NCBI GenBank assembly: GCA_024220525.1 | Contig: JAMYWO010000041.1 | Location: forward strand, 122,303-136,679 | Source of the DNA: Cochliopodium minus | Lineage: Eukaryota > Discosea > Himatismenida > Cochliopodiidae | Reading direction: 5' to 3' | Length of the DNA stretch: 14,377 nt | Shown: positions 1 to 9,333 of the stretch, one piece after another | Position numbering within the stretch: position 1 is the stretch's first letter | How the letters are laid out: each line of letters begins with the position of its first letter | Notes under the pieces: generated by a model | Database searches by the model: none | Told to the model about the DNA's origin: nothing | Seen by the model: only the letters and a program-made list of their open reading frames with translations | Program-made: the position numbers and the translations under genes

Positions 1-1364
1 CAAGCGTTTGTTGCCAAAGTTTTGGGTGTTCCTTTTCATTCAGTAATTGCAAAAGCAAAAAGGATTGGAGGTTGATTTTTATTTTTCCTCTTTTAAAATC
101 TATTTTCATTTCTTTTTTATTTGTTGGCTTTAATTTCTTTTTTTTTTTTTTTGATTAAAAAGGTGGTTTTGGAGGTAAAGAGACTGATAATATCTGGATG
201 AGTTGTGCAGCTGCAGGTAACAAAAATTTTGATTCATCATTCTTTTTACTACCTTTTAATTGATTTTGTTTACAGTCGCTGTTCACCATCTTCAAAGACC
301 AGTTAGATTGTTGTTAGAAAGAGATGAAGACATGAAATATACTGGAAAACGTAAAAATTTGAAAAAAATAATTTTAAAAAATAATTTAACAGAAATTTTT
401 TAAAAAAATAAATAATTCAAAAAATAATTCCGAAAAAATTTCAAAAAAAATTTTTAAAAATATAAATTTTTTTTTTTACAACTTAGGCCATCCATTTTAC
501 AGTAAATACAAGATCGCAGCAGATGAGAATGGTAAGATTCTCGGAGGAAAGTTTATGTTGAGAAGTAATGGAGGAAACTGGCACGATTTGTCTTGGCCAG
601 TCATGGACAGAGCCATCTTTCACATTGACAACTCTTATTATTTTCCTAACATGGATGTATCTGGAAGAGTTTGCAAGACAAACACTGTTTCAAACACTGC
701 ATTTAGGTAGTTTTTAAAGTTTTTTTTTTAAATTCATTTAGTTTTGAACCTTTTCATTTTTAAATTAAATTTATTTTTTTAAATTTATTGAAGTAAATTT
801 TTTATTACGTACATCTTTTAACTTTATAAAGTATATTTCTAATTTTTCATCTATTAACAATTCTTTAACATTTTTGTTAATTTTTCATTCAATTTAAATT
901 TCTCAACTAAAGTTTGTTCAAAATTTTCACAAACATTTGTTTAACATTTATTTTATTTGCAGAGGATTTGGGGGACCACAAGGTATGATGTCTTGCGAAA
1001 CAGCAATCGACCATCTCTCAAGTGTGATGGGAGTGAGACCCGAGCAGGTGAGACAAAACAATCTCTACCAAAGCGACGAGAAAACCCACTACAACCAAAG
1101 AGTCGACGTGAGACTCCACGAACTCTGGTCAGAGTGCGAGAAGAGCTCCAAGTATGTCGAAAGACTCAAAGAAATCGACCAGTTCAACAGCCAGAACAAA
1201 TATAGAAAGAGGGGTATCTCCATCATTCCTGCAAAGTTCGGACTTAGCTTCACCTTTTTGACTTTGAACCAAGGTGAGAGTTTTTTTTTTTTTTTTTTTA
1301 TTATTATCAGTTTTTTATTTAGTTGTTTCCTTATTTACTTATTTTATGATTTATTAACTTTGTC

Positions 1365-1395
<31 letters not shown>

Positions 1396-3501
1396 TGGTA
1401 TTAAAACAACTTTTAAAAAAAAAAATTATTAAAATTTCTCAAGTGCGAAACAACAAAATCATTATACCAAATTTTTTTTTTATTTTGAAAAATGTTTGAA
1501 ATTATTTGCTAAAATTATTTGCTAAAATATATTAAAAAAATAAAAATAAAAAAAATAAAAATATTAAAAATAAAAATATTAAATAAAATATTTATTGAAA
1601 CAAAGGGCATGCTTTGATCCATTTGCACACTGATGGTACTTTGTTGATCACTCATGGAGGAGTGGAGATGGGACAAGGATTGCACACCAAGGTCGCTCAA
1701 GTCGCCTCCAAGATTTTGGGAATTCCTTTGAAGGACATACACATTTCTGAAACTTCTACCGACAAAGTTGCCAACTCCAGCGCAACCGCAGCTTCTATGG
1801 TAATTTTTTAATTTTTTTTTTGTTTTTTATTGTAGTTTTTTTTTGATTTTTTCTATTTTTAAATTTTTTTTTTTTATATTTTCATTATTTTTATTTATTA
1901 TTTTTTTCTCATTTTTTATTTATTATTTTTTTTTTCATTTTTTATTTATTTTTTATTCTTTTTTTATTTTTTATTTTTATTTGTTTTTGATTTTTATTTT
2001 ATTATAAATTAATTCATTTTTTTTTTCATTTTAATTTTGTTATTATTCAATTTAATTTTTTTAATATTCATTTATTTATTTTTTATTTTTTTCATTAGGG
2101 AAGTGATATTTATGGAATGGCAGTGATGAAGGCATGTGAAGAATTGAGAGAAAGGTTACAAGGGTACATCGAAAAATATCCTCAAGGGACGAGCATGGCA
2201 GAGATCGCCAACCAAGCATACTTGGACAGAGTCAGTTTGACTGTCAACGCTTTCCACAAAGTACCTGTTGAAGGATACAGCTTTGACACCAAAAGTGGAA
2301 CTCCTTTTCACTATTTTACCTCTGGGGGTAAAAAAATTGAATATTATTTCTTATTTTTTTGATTTTTTTTGATTTTTTTTTTGATTTTTTTTGATTTTTT
2401 TGATTTTTTTTTTGTTTTTTTTTGATTTTTTTTGATTTTTTATTTTATTTTATTGATTAATTTATTTTTGATTTGATTTTTAGTCTTATTTAAATATTAT
2501 TTTTTACTTTTTTATTAAATATTAATTTATATTCATTTAAAATATTTTTTTTTTTTAATTTTATTTTGTTTATTTATTGATTATTTTATTTTATTTTAAA
2601 CAAAAAAACATAGTGGCTTGCTCGGAAGTAGAAATTGATTGTTTGACAGGAGATCACAAGATCAGAAGGTCGGACATTGTAATGGATGTTGGAACTTCAA
2701 TCAACCCTGCTATTGATATTGGGCAAATCGAAGGAGCTTTCATTCAAGGAAATGGATGGTAAAAAAAAAAATAAAAAAATAAAAAGTAAAAAATAAAAAA
2801 TAAAAAATCAAAATAAAAAAAAAAGTAAATAAATAATATTTAAATTAAAAAATAATTATTCTTAAAATTAAAATGAATTAAATTTTTTTAATAATAAAAA
2901 TAATTAAAATCTTAATTTTTAATAATTTTAGGTTGACTACTGAAGAATTGATTTGGGGAGATGGTAAGGAATTTCCTTGGGTCAAAAGAGGACACATTTT
3001 GACAGCTGGTCCTGGAAACTATAAGATCCCTTCTTCTGATGACATTCCTGACCAATTTAACGTTACTTTGTTGAAAGATTCTGATGATCCAAGATTAAGA
3101 TCAAAGGTAAATTGTTTTTATTTTTATTCATATTTTTTATTTTTTATTTTTTATCATATTCTTTATTTTATTTTATTTTTTTATTTTTTATTTTTAGGCT
3201 GTATTTTCAAGCAGAGGAATAGGTGTAAAAATATTTTTTTAAATTAGATTACCTTTTGACTAAATTGTTTTTTTAGGAACCTCCTCTTCTTCTTTCTGGT
3301 TCTGTATTCTTTGCCATCAAAGATGCTATCAAGAATCAACGTAAAGAGATCGGTTTGAAAGATCATTTCTACGTGGATGCTCCTTTGACTTCCGAAAAAA
3401 TTAGGATGCTTTGCCCTGATCGTTTTACAAGTTTGGTTCTTTCTAACTCCAAGTCTACTACCGAAATCTTTGCTGATTTCAAGGCTAGATCTTGTTATTA
3501 A
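1..3501 (+). CDS. xdh: Xanthine dehydrogenase, C-terminal molybdopterin half (5' truncated by the window)
   Basis: Oxidises hypoxanthine to xanthine and urate. The window holds 574 codons and the TAA; the 2Fe-2S, FAD and early Mo-domain parts (full enzymes are about 1330 residues) lie upstream. Exons: 1-70, 163-216, 276-350, 487-706, 963-1273, 1606-1799, 2099-2327, 2614-2758, 2932-3106, 3198-3224, 3277-3501; frame is kept at all ten junctions. Fragment residues match the bovine active site: E30 in GFGGKE (Glu802), R108 in MDRA (Arg880), F142 in AFRGFGGPQ (Phe914), F236 in GLSFT (Phe1009), E501 in GEPP (Glu1261). Spacing from E30 to R108 and from R108 to F142 equals the bovine spacing. Arg at the 880 position favours xanthine dehydrogenase over aldehyde oxidase. 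[13 protein letters not shown] and [16 protein letters not shown] are further signatures. Oddities are a 27-nt exon just before the catalytic Glu and four long T-rich introns. It converges on the CAP-Gly gene. Confidence 0.96.
1274..1605 (+). other. 332-bp XDH intron, low complexity
   Basis: The intron starts GTGAGAG and ends AAACAAAG. It holds poly-T and poly-A runs and A/T-rich low-complexity sequence, plus a perfect 13-bp tandem duplication at 1501-1526. I see no gene or structured RNA in it. The introns at 707-962, 1800-2098 and 2328-2613 are likewise T-rich with nothing recognisable inside. Confidence 0.7.
1501..1526 (+). repeat. 13-bp tandem duplication in an XDH intron
   Basis: Two adjacent perfect copies of ATTATTTGCTAAA lie at 1501-1513 and 1514-1526. 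This looks like a slippage or small-duplication product within AT-rich intron sequence. Confidence 0.85.
2357..2450 (+). repeat. GATTTTTTT-type microsatellite in an XDH intron
   Basis: Imperfect tandem units of GA followed by 5-9 T run through the intron that separates the FTSG and VACSEVE coding exons. It is typical low-complexity intron sequence; copy number probably varies between strains. Confidence 0.75.
3198..3224 (+). other. xdh: 27-nt microexon of xanthine dehydrogenase
   Basis: This phase-0 exon encodes AVFSSRGIG between ...LRSK and EPPLL. It needs the acceptor AG at 3196-3197 and the second of two overlapping donors (GT at 3225); the first GT, at 3223, would put the next exon out of frame. 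Typical XDH reads SKAVGEPP here, so the exon supplies the A, V and G plus about six extra residues. Skipping it also keeps the frame. Confidence 0.75.
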
Positions 3502-3530
3502 ATAAATAAGAAAATTATAAATAAAAATAA
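3501..3530 (+). promoter_or_regulatory. Candidate polyadenylation signals of XDH
   Basis: AATAAA-like hexamers overlap and follow the TAA stop (first at 3501-3506, another near 3521-3530). Only 79 bp separate this stop from the stop of the convergent minus-strand gene, so the two 3' ends must lie very close or overlap. In sequence this AT-rich the hexamer arises easily by chance. Confidence 0.3.
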
Positions 3531-3580
3531 ATTATTAAAAAAGTTTGATGAAATATTTAATAATTATTTTTTGGTAGATT

Positions 3581-6500
3581 TTATTTCTTTTCAATAAAAA
3601 CGCTGTTTGAGGTTTGCTTTAGAATTTCTAAATGGTTGATGTTCTTTTTCATTTCTAAATTAAAAAAAGGATAGAAAACCCCAAAAAAGTCAGTGAAATA
3701 AGGAACATTGAAGAACCCAGCAAAGATATCTGAGTATTCATATTTTTTCTCAACCAATTCAACTCCAGAAAAAAGGATAAAAAAAGTGTTTTTGTTGTTC
3801 AAAACTAAATAAAGGTAAAGGTTTTTTGTGTAAATAAAAAGAAAAAAAGATATTAAAGCTTACCTGGATGATTATTTAAAATATTTTTCAAGGAATGATA
3901 CTTGTTGATAATTTTTTTTTGGATTATATCTTGTTTATCTTTGTGCATAAAGTCACGTTTGTTCGAATAAGATCTCAAAATGTTTGGATCTCCTAAAGTC
4001 ACATCAATCAATAGATAAATATTATCTCCATTTTTGTCCTTAACAACGAGAATAGCATCAATAGCATCAAGATCCTTATCAAATGGTAAAACTAATTCGT
4101 TGATGGGGAGTTTATTGAGTGAAGAAGCTGAGAGAAAGGTTCTAAGTTTATCATTATTTATTTCTAGTTTTTCTGCATATTTGTAATTCCACAATACACT
4201 TTTGATGTTGATCTCGGGTATTTCTCCACAAATTACTTCTAATGTTCCAGTTATCTTGTCAAGATTTACGATAGAATTGAGTGAAAATTCAGATAAAAGA
4301 GAAGACTTGATAACCCAATAAATACAAATAAGGAGCTCGAATCTATTTTCAAAACCTTCAATTTCCTTATTTTTATCATCTTTTTTGAGAGGCATAACTT
4401 TGTTTTTAAGAAAATTGAAGATGTGATCACAAATTCTTTGGACAAAATTAAATTGCACTTTTTTTCCAATGAAAGAAGGGCTGTTTTCGAGGGCATACTT
4501 GAAAACCAAAAGAGGGGATACAGTAAAGGCTATCTTGTTATCATTGTTCATCCAAAATTTTTTATTCTGCAAAGATCCTTTTTCCAAGAAAGAAGTCGGA
4601 AGAAAAAAAACTCCGCTATTAAAGTAAGAGATGGGAGTGTGAAGAGTTCCTTCTTTAGTAAACTCTGAATCGTTGAAAGGGGATCCAATAGTCATTTCCA
4701 TACCCACAAGTGTTTTTAAGAAATCGGGAGATGTTGGAAAAACACCCAGATTGGTAAAATTCAAAATGGAAATGAAATTTTCAAAAGAGTAAGTGTTTTT
4801 TTCTTCATTTGAATGTATTGATCTTTGAATAATTACTTTTTGTTTAGAGATTTCTTTTTCAATCTTTTCGATTTTCATTCTTTTTTCTTTGATACTGTTA
4901 TGATCATTCTCATTATTACTATTTGACAGTTCTTCCACTTCTTTTTTTAAATTGAAATTTTCTTTGTCAAGTTCTGATATCTTTTCTATTGTCTTTTTGA
5001 TTTTTTCTTCTCTTTTTCTCTTTCTCTTGTTTTCATTGTTTTTCTTTTTGGGTTGTGGAGTTTGATTGATGGTTTGAGTTGGATTTTTTTCTAAGAAATT
5101 TTTAATGGTAAAGATCATATTGAATAGATTTCTTGGATGTCCGAGACAAAGCTGTATTAAGATGCTGTATAAAGGATGTGTTATGTCAACCCCTTTTTTC
5201 TCGGCAAGGGCCAATGCATTTTCAGTCGAGAGAAGGGGGAGATATACCCAATTTACGTTCTCTGGGGATATTTTTACACCATTTGTTTCGACTAAGAAAT
5301 AATCAGGTTCAAGAGTAGAAAAGAGAGGATAGAGCAGATAGTTTTCGCCTTTATTATTTTCTTTTGTGAGAATGTTTGCTAATTTTTTGGAATAGTAACA
5401 ACCAAGCAGTTGGGTTTCGTCGATAGTCAAGTAGACAGGAATTCTCTGATCTCCAATGTCCATTTTTTTCTTCCAATAAGAACTGAGGAAATCCAATGCT
5501 CCACCAAAAAATAATGTGTCCTTTTTATCGTAGTACAACAACTTTTCCAAGTTTTTCTTTATTGTCTCAAAGTTTTCTCCATTGATCGAGAAAAAAAAAC
5601 TAATTTAAACGAATGATTAATCATTTGACATAAATTGTAGCTAAAATTTTACCTTGCAAATAATCTTGTTAAAAAAATTTTCTTAAGGTATCTTTCTCTA
5701 CTTTTACAAAATTCTTTGTATAACGACCTTTCTAACTTTTCAGCACTATTTCTATTGGATACATTACTAACTTTCTTTTTGATTTCGTTCTCTTCTTTAT
5801 TGCTCCACTCTTTTTTGATGTCCATCTGATCGTTGAAAGAAATATTGATAGAGCAAAATTGATTTTTGGTTGCATATTCTTGGCAAGTTAGAGCTAATAA
5901 TGTAGATTTTCCAAATCCTGGAGAATTGTAAATCACTGGAAACTCCAAGCGGGTTGAATTTGGGTCATTTTCGATGGAATTTTTTCTTTTGTCAAAGACA
6001 AATCTTATCATCTCTTGAGATTTTTCTCTGTCGTAGATATCACTTCTGTCAAATTGTTTGCAAAATACATTCGGAATCCTGATATCCTTTTTGAAATGGA
6101 CTAATGATTCTAGAAAGCTTTCAAGGACTAAATGGTTCTCTTTCTTATTTAATTCTTTAAAAAAAAAATGAACGAAATGAAATCGAATACAAGATATAAA
6201 TTAATTTTTTAAATTTTTTCATTAAAATAATGATGATAGATTATGAGTATATTAAATCGTCAGAATAAATACCTTTTCTTAAAATGGATTTTGATTCCCT
6301 CGATAGCTTGGAGTAATATAAAGAATATTCTTTATAAGTTACATTTCCAGTTTTGATTTTCTTCTCTATGAACTATAAAATATTTAGCATATATTATAGA
6401 AAATAATTCTGATAGTTGGTTAACCTCATTGATACCTCGTTCTGCTTCAACCATTGTCAAAACATAATCCTCTACACCAAATAATCCAATATCATTCAAA

Positions 6501-7311
6501 TTTTCTTTTGTTAATTCTAACAAATTTCTATATTTACTTTCAATCAATTTGACAATATACCCTTTCTTATCTATTTCACTCAAATCTTTGATTTTTTTGA
6601 ATATTTGAAATATTTTTTTGTTTGATGCATCTTTTAAAAAAATAAAAATAAATTAATGAATATTCTCAAAATGAAAGTTACTTTTTTTGTGGTAAGTAAT
6701 TTTATCTTGTATAAGAGCTTCTATCAAATCTTTTTTTTGAATAGCATTGAAGTTGAGATTGCTTTCTATCACATTATTAGTAACTGCTGCCAAATCACTC
6801 ACACGTTTACATCCATAATTTAGTAAATAGGAAGAAAATTCTCTTAATTTTTCATTCTTATCGATATGTTCCATCAATATTACTAATTCTGATTTTGATT
6901 TCGTTTCAGGATTCTGTGTATAATCATTTTCGTCATATATATTTGTATCAACCTTGAAGATACCATCCACCTCTTTAATTTCGTATTTGTTGGTTGATGA
7001 ATCTTTATATACATATGCATCTTTCTAAAATTTATTTTATTGGGAAAAAAAATTATCCTAAATAATAAAATTACATTTATTTCCACTTCTGAAATGGGTG
7101 CAAATATTCCATGATTATTCTCGCATATGAAATATCTTTTCCCATAGAAACTACCATCAGTGTTTCCAAAAGGATTATTTAATTCTATTCCAACATATTC
7201 TCCCATCCCCTCTATTTTTCCAACAAATTTCACAATCCCTTCTTTGGAGAAATTACTTATCAAACGTACATTATCTCCAAACTTGAATTCTTTTGATATA
7301 TTTGGTCTCAT
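3581..7311 (-). CDS. CAP-Gly / SAM-like / Crinkler-RHS-type P-loop NTPase-nuclease fusion protein
   Basis: Seven exons (7311-7075, 7024-6682, 6630-6425, 6372-6273, 6154-5653, 5599-3864, 3804-3581) give 1115 residues with all six junctions in frame. Residues 1-79 are a CAP-Gly domain: GIVKFVG, then GNTDGSFYGKRYF, then NHGIFAP. Residues about 135-187 and 212-258 are two SAM-like helical segments, the second with LTKENLNDIGL. An NTPase follows: Walker A SPGFGKST (373-380), Walker B VYLTIDE (D523, E524) and GHPRNL (616-621). Next come a lysine/arginine run KRKRKR (654-659) and a charged coiled coil to about 721. The C-terminal part carries a restriction-endonuclease-fold pattern: E880 in GFENRFE, D977 in DAIDAIL, D995 in LLIDVTLG, then strand TFFILFSGVELVE from the last exon. 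This NTPase-plus-nuclease order is known from Crinkler effectors and trypanosome RHS proteins. The start is the first ATG ahead of the CAP-Gly domain. The gene lies 101 bp downstream of the deaminase gene. Function is unknown; microtubule or EEY/F-tail binding by the CAP-Gly domain and nucleic-acid cleavage by the nuclease are inferences. Confidence 0.85.
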
Positions 7312-7412
7312 CCCAATTTTTTTTTATATAATTTTCCAAGATTCCATGACTGGTATTTTAGAAGATCAATATGGAAAAAATAAATTTGTTTATTTATTTA
7401 TGAACTAAATTT

Positions 7413-9250
7413 TTAATTTTGTTGTTGTGACCAAACAATTTTATTTCTCCACAACTCTGATTTTTTGTCTATTTCGTTTTCATCCAAGGTGGTGAACTTT
7501 GAATCTTTCAATAGACAGTTTCCTTCCACCCAAGAATGAGTAACTGGATTAATTGAAGTGCCAACATAAACAAGAGTATTGATTGGATTGAAAACGGGTT
7601 TACTGTTTAATTTGATTGCAATAAAATCTGCTTTTTTCCCTTTTTCTAATGTTCCTATTTTATGTGAAAGTCCCAAAGCTTTAGCACCGTTGATGGTAGC
7701 CATTTTAAGTATGGTTTTTGCAGCAATAGCTTTCCCCGAATTCTCTTTTATTTTAGCAAGGAGTCCACATAATTTTATGTCCTTTAAAAATAATTTTAAT
7801 AAACTAAAAGTTTACTAAAATAAAATTCATTTAAAAAATAAAATAATAATTTAAAATAAAAATAATTTTTTTGCATTGAAAAGATCTAGATTGTCGATCA
7901 TATCTGTCCCTAAACAAACATTAACACCAGAATCAATCATTTTTTTTATGGGAGCAATTCCATTGGCCAATTTTAAGTTACTTTGAGGGCAATGAACAAC
8001 ACTCGATTTTGTACTAGAGAGTAATTTAATATCTTCTTCATTTGCGTCAACCCTAACGATATGAATATAAAAAAGAATTAAAAAACAATAATTTTATAAC
8101 AATCTTATAATTTCCTTTCTATTTACATGTGTGCCGCCAAAAAATTGGGACCCAACAATCCCAATTTATGTAATCTTAAAATAGGTCTCATTCCAGTTTC
8201 GTTTTTCTCTTGCAAAACTTCACTTTCTGTCACATGTAAATGAGTATGGATCATAACATTGTATTTTTGACTGAATTCAACCACTTTTTTGAAGGAAGTG
8301 TCACTCACTGAATAAGGTGCGTGTGGGGATATCGCCATTTTGATTTTTTTGTACTTTTTTGATTTTTCTATTTTGATTTTTTTATTTTTTGTTTCAATTT
8401 GGTTATTTTCTTTTTCAAAAATTTCTTTTTGATTTTTGTGTAGTCTTTGGTATTTCTCAAAAAAATTCTTTTGGGAGAGTGAGAAATAATCTTCTTCTTT
8501 TTCTGCATAATTTGTTGGATATTTAATAATTGTAGCTCCAATAACTGCTCTCATTCCACATTTTTCTACGGCTATGAAAAAATGTATGAAAAAAGATTTT
8601 AGATTATTTTGATTAAAGAAATGATTCTTTTAAATTTAAATTGTTTTTACCTTCTACTCCAGCTTCTGGAAAAAAATACATATCATGAAAACATGTGGTT
8701 CCAGTCTTTATCATTTCTTGAATTATTTAAAAGTTAACTTTATTAAATTTTAATTTAAATTTTTTTATACCCGACATTGCAATTTCAGTACCATCATCTA
8801 TTCATTTTATTTTCAATTCAATTTACTTTTAATTTTTTATAGGGTTTTTTTTACATACAAAGTCATAGGATACATGCTTTCCTTCAATTGGCCAAATGTG
8901 CTTCTCCAACCACTCCATTAATTCGCAATTATCAGCATAACTACGGATCAAAGACATTGGAGACTGAATGGATCAAGATATTTAAAATTTCAAAAAAATA
9001 ATAATTATATTGTTCATACATGGGTATGGCTGTTTATTAAACCTGGCAAAATCACATGATCTTTATTTAATTCCAAAATCTCTTTTGCATTATACTTTCT
9101 CATTGCTGTATCGTTGGGCATCACATCTATAATTCTCCCTTTTTTCACTATTAATGCATGATCTTCCAGATAATCTACATCATCCGTCATCGGAATCATC
9201 CATTTTGATAAAACTATCAAATCCGCACTTTCCATTAATTTATGAAACAA
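7413..9250 (-). CDS. mtaD: TRZ/ATZ-family amidohydrolase, probable methylthioadenosine/S-adenosylhomocysteine deaminase
   Basis: Seven exons (9250-9020, 8963-8855, 8797-8771, 8716-8651, 8571-8127, 8052-7875, 7781-7413) give 474 residues; all junctions keep frame. Metal-dependent TIM-barrel deaminase motifs are in order: LPGLINSHTH (H75, H77), SYADN.ELMEWLEKHIWP, TTCFHDMYFFPEA, SPHAPYS (H228), HTHLHVTE (H255), AAH (H292), HCPQSNLKLANG (313-324), LGTD (D343), then MATINGAKALGLSHKIGTLEKGKKAD and a C-terminal WVEGN strand. The family deaminates adenine nucleosides such as SAH or MTA to inosine forms; guanine deaminase or another TRZ/ATZ substrate cannot be excluded. It is longer than typical 430-450-residue homologues because of a lysine-rich insertion (about 190-222) ahead of SPHAPYS. 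The family is mainly bacterial, so ancient transfer is possible, but six introns show it is well established. One intron is GC-AG. Confidence 0.9.
7782..7874 (-). other. GC-AG intron in the deaminase gene
   Basis: After ...IDNLDLFN the sequence reads GCAAAAAAATT with no GT donor near by, and unspliced reading reaches TAA within about 16 codons. Splicing AAT|GC...AAAG|GAC restores NLDLFNDIKLCGLLAK, which matches the family pattern in this loop and helix. Acceptor at 7783-7782. All other introns reconstructed here start GT. Confidence 0.75.
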
Positions 9251-9333
9251 ATTTTTTTTTTATTTAAATTATTATGAAATCAAACAAACAAGCATTGACC
9301 CATCCACCTTTGATATTCAATCAAAGAGTAATT

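Noticed and set aside
957-1205. Plus-strand open frame over the GC-richer XDH exon
   Set aside because: It is out of frame with the [10 protein letters not shown] coding exon and has no domain signature.
1-3501. Aldehyde oxidase instead of xanthine dehydrogenase
   Set aside because: The Arg880-equivalent in MDRA and the Phe914-equivalent in RGFGGPQG match xanthine dehydrogenase; aldehyde oxidases differ at the former.
4423-5318. Several short plus-strand frames opposite the CR nuclease gene
   Set aside because: They are shadows of a strongly supported minus-strand coding exon with Walker B and nuclease motifs.
3853-5550. The large minus-strand open frame as a stand-alone intronless gene ending at 3853
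   Set aside because: It has no ATG start (it opens at TTG), its 5' side splices in frame to the Walker A exon, and CCAG|GTAAGC near its end is a good donor that joins in frame to a further nuclease strand at 3804-3581.
3581-7311. Recent RHS-type retroposon or active mobile element
   Set aside because: Seven exons, host-like composition, no target-site duplication, terminal repeat or poly-A tail seen; it behaves as a resident gene.
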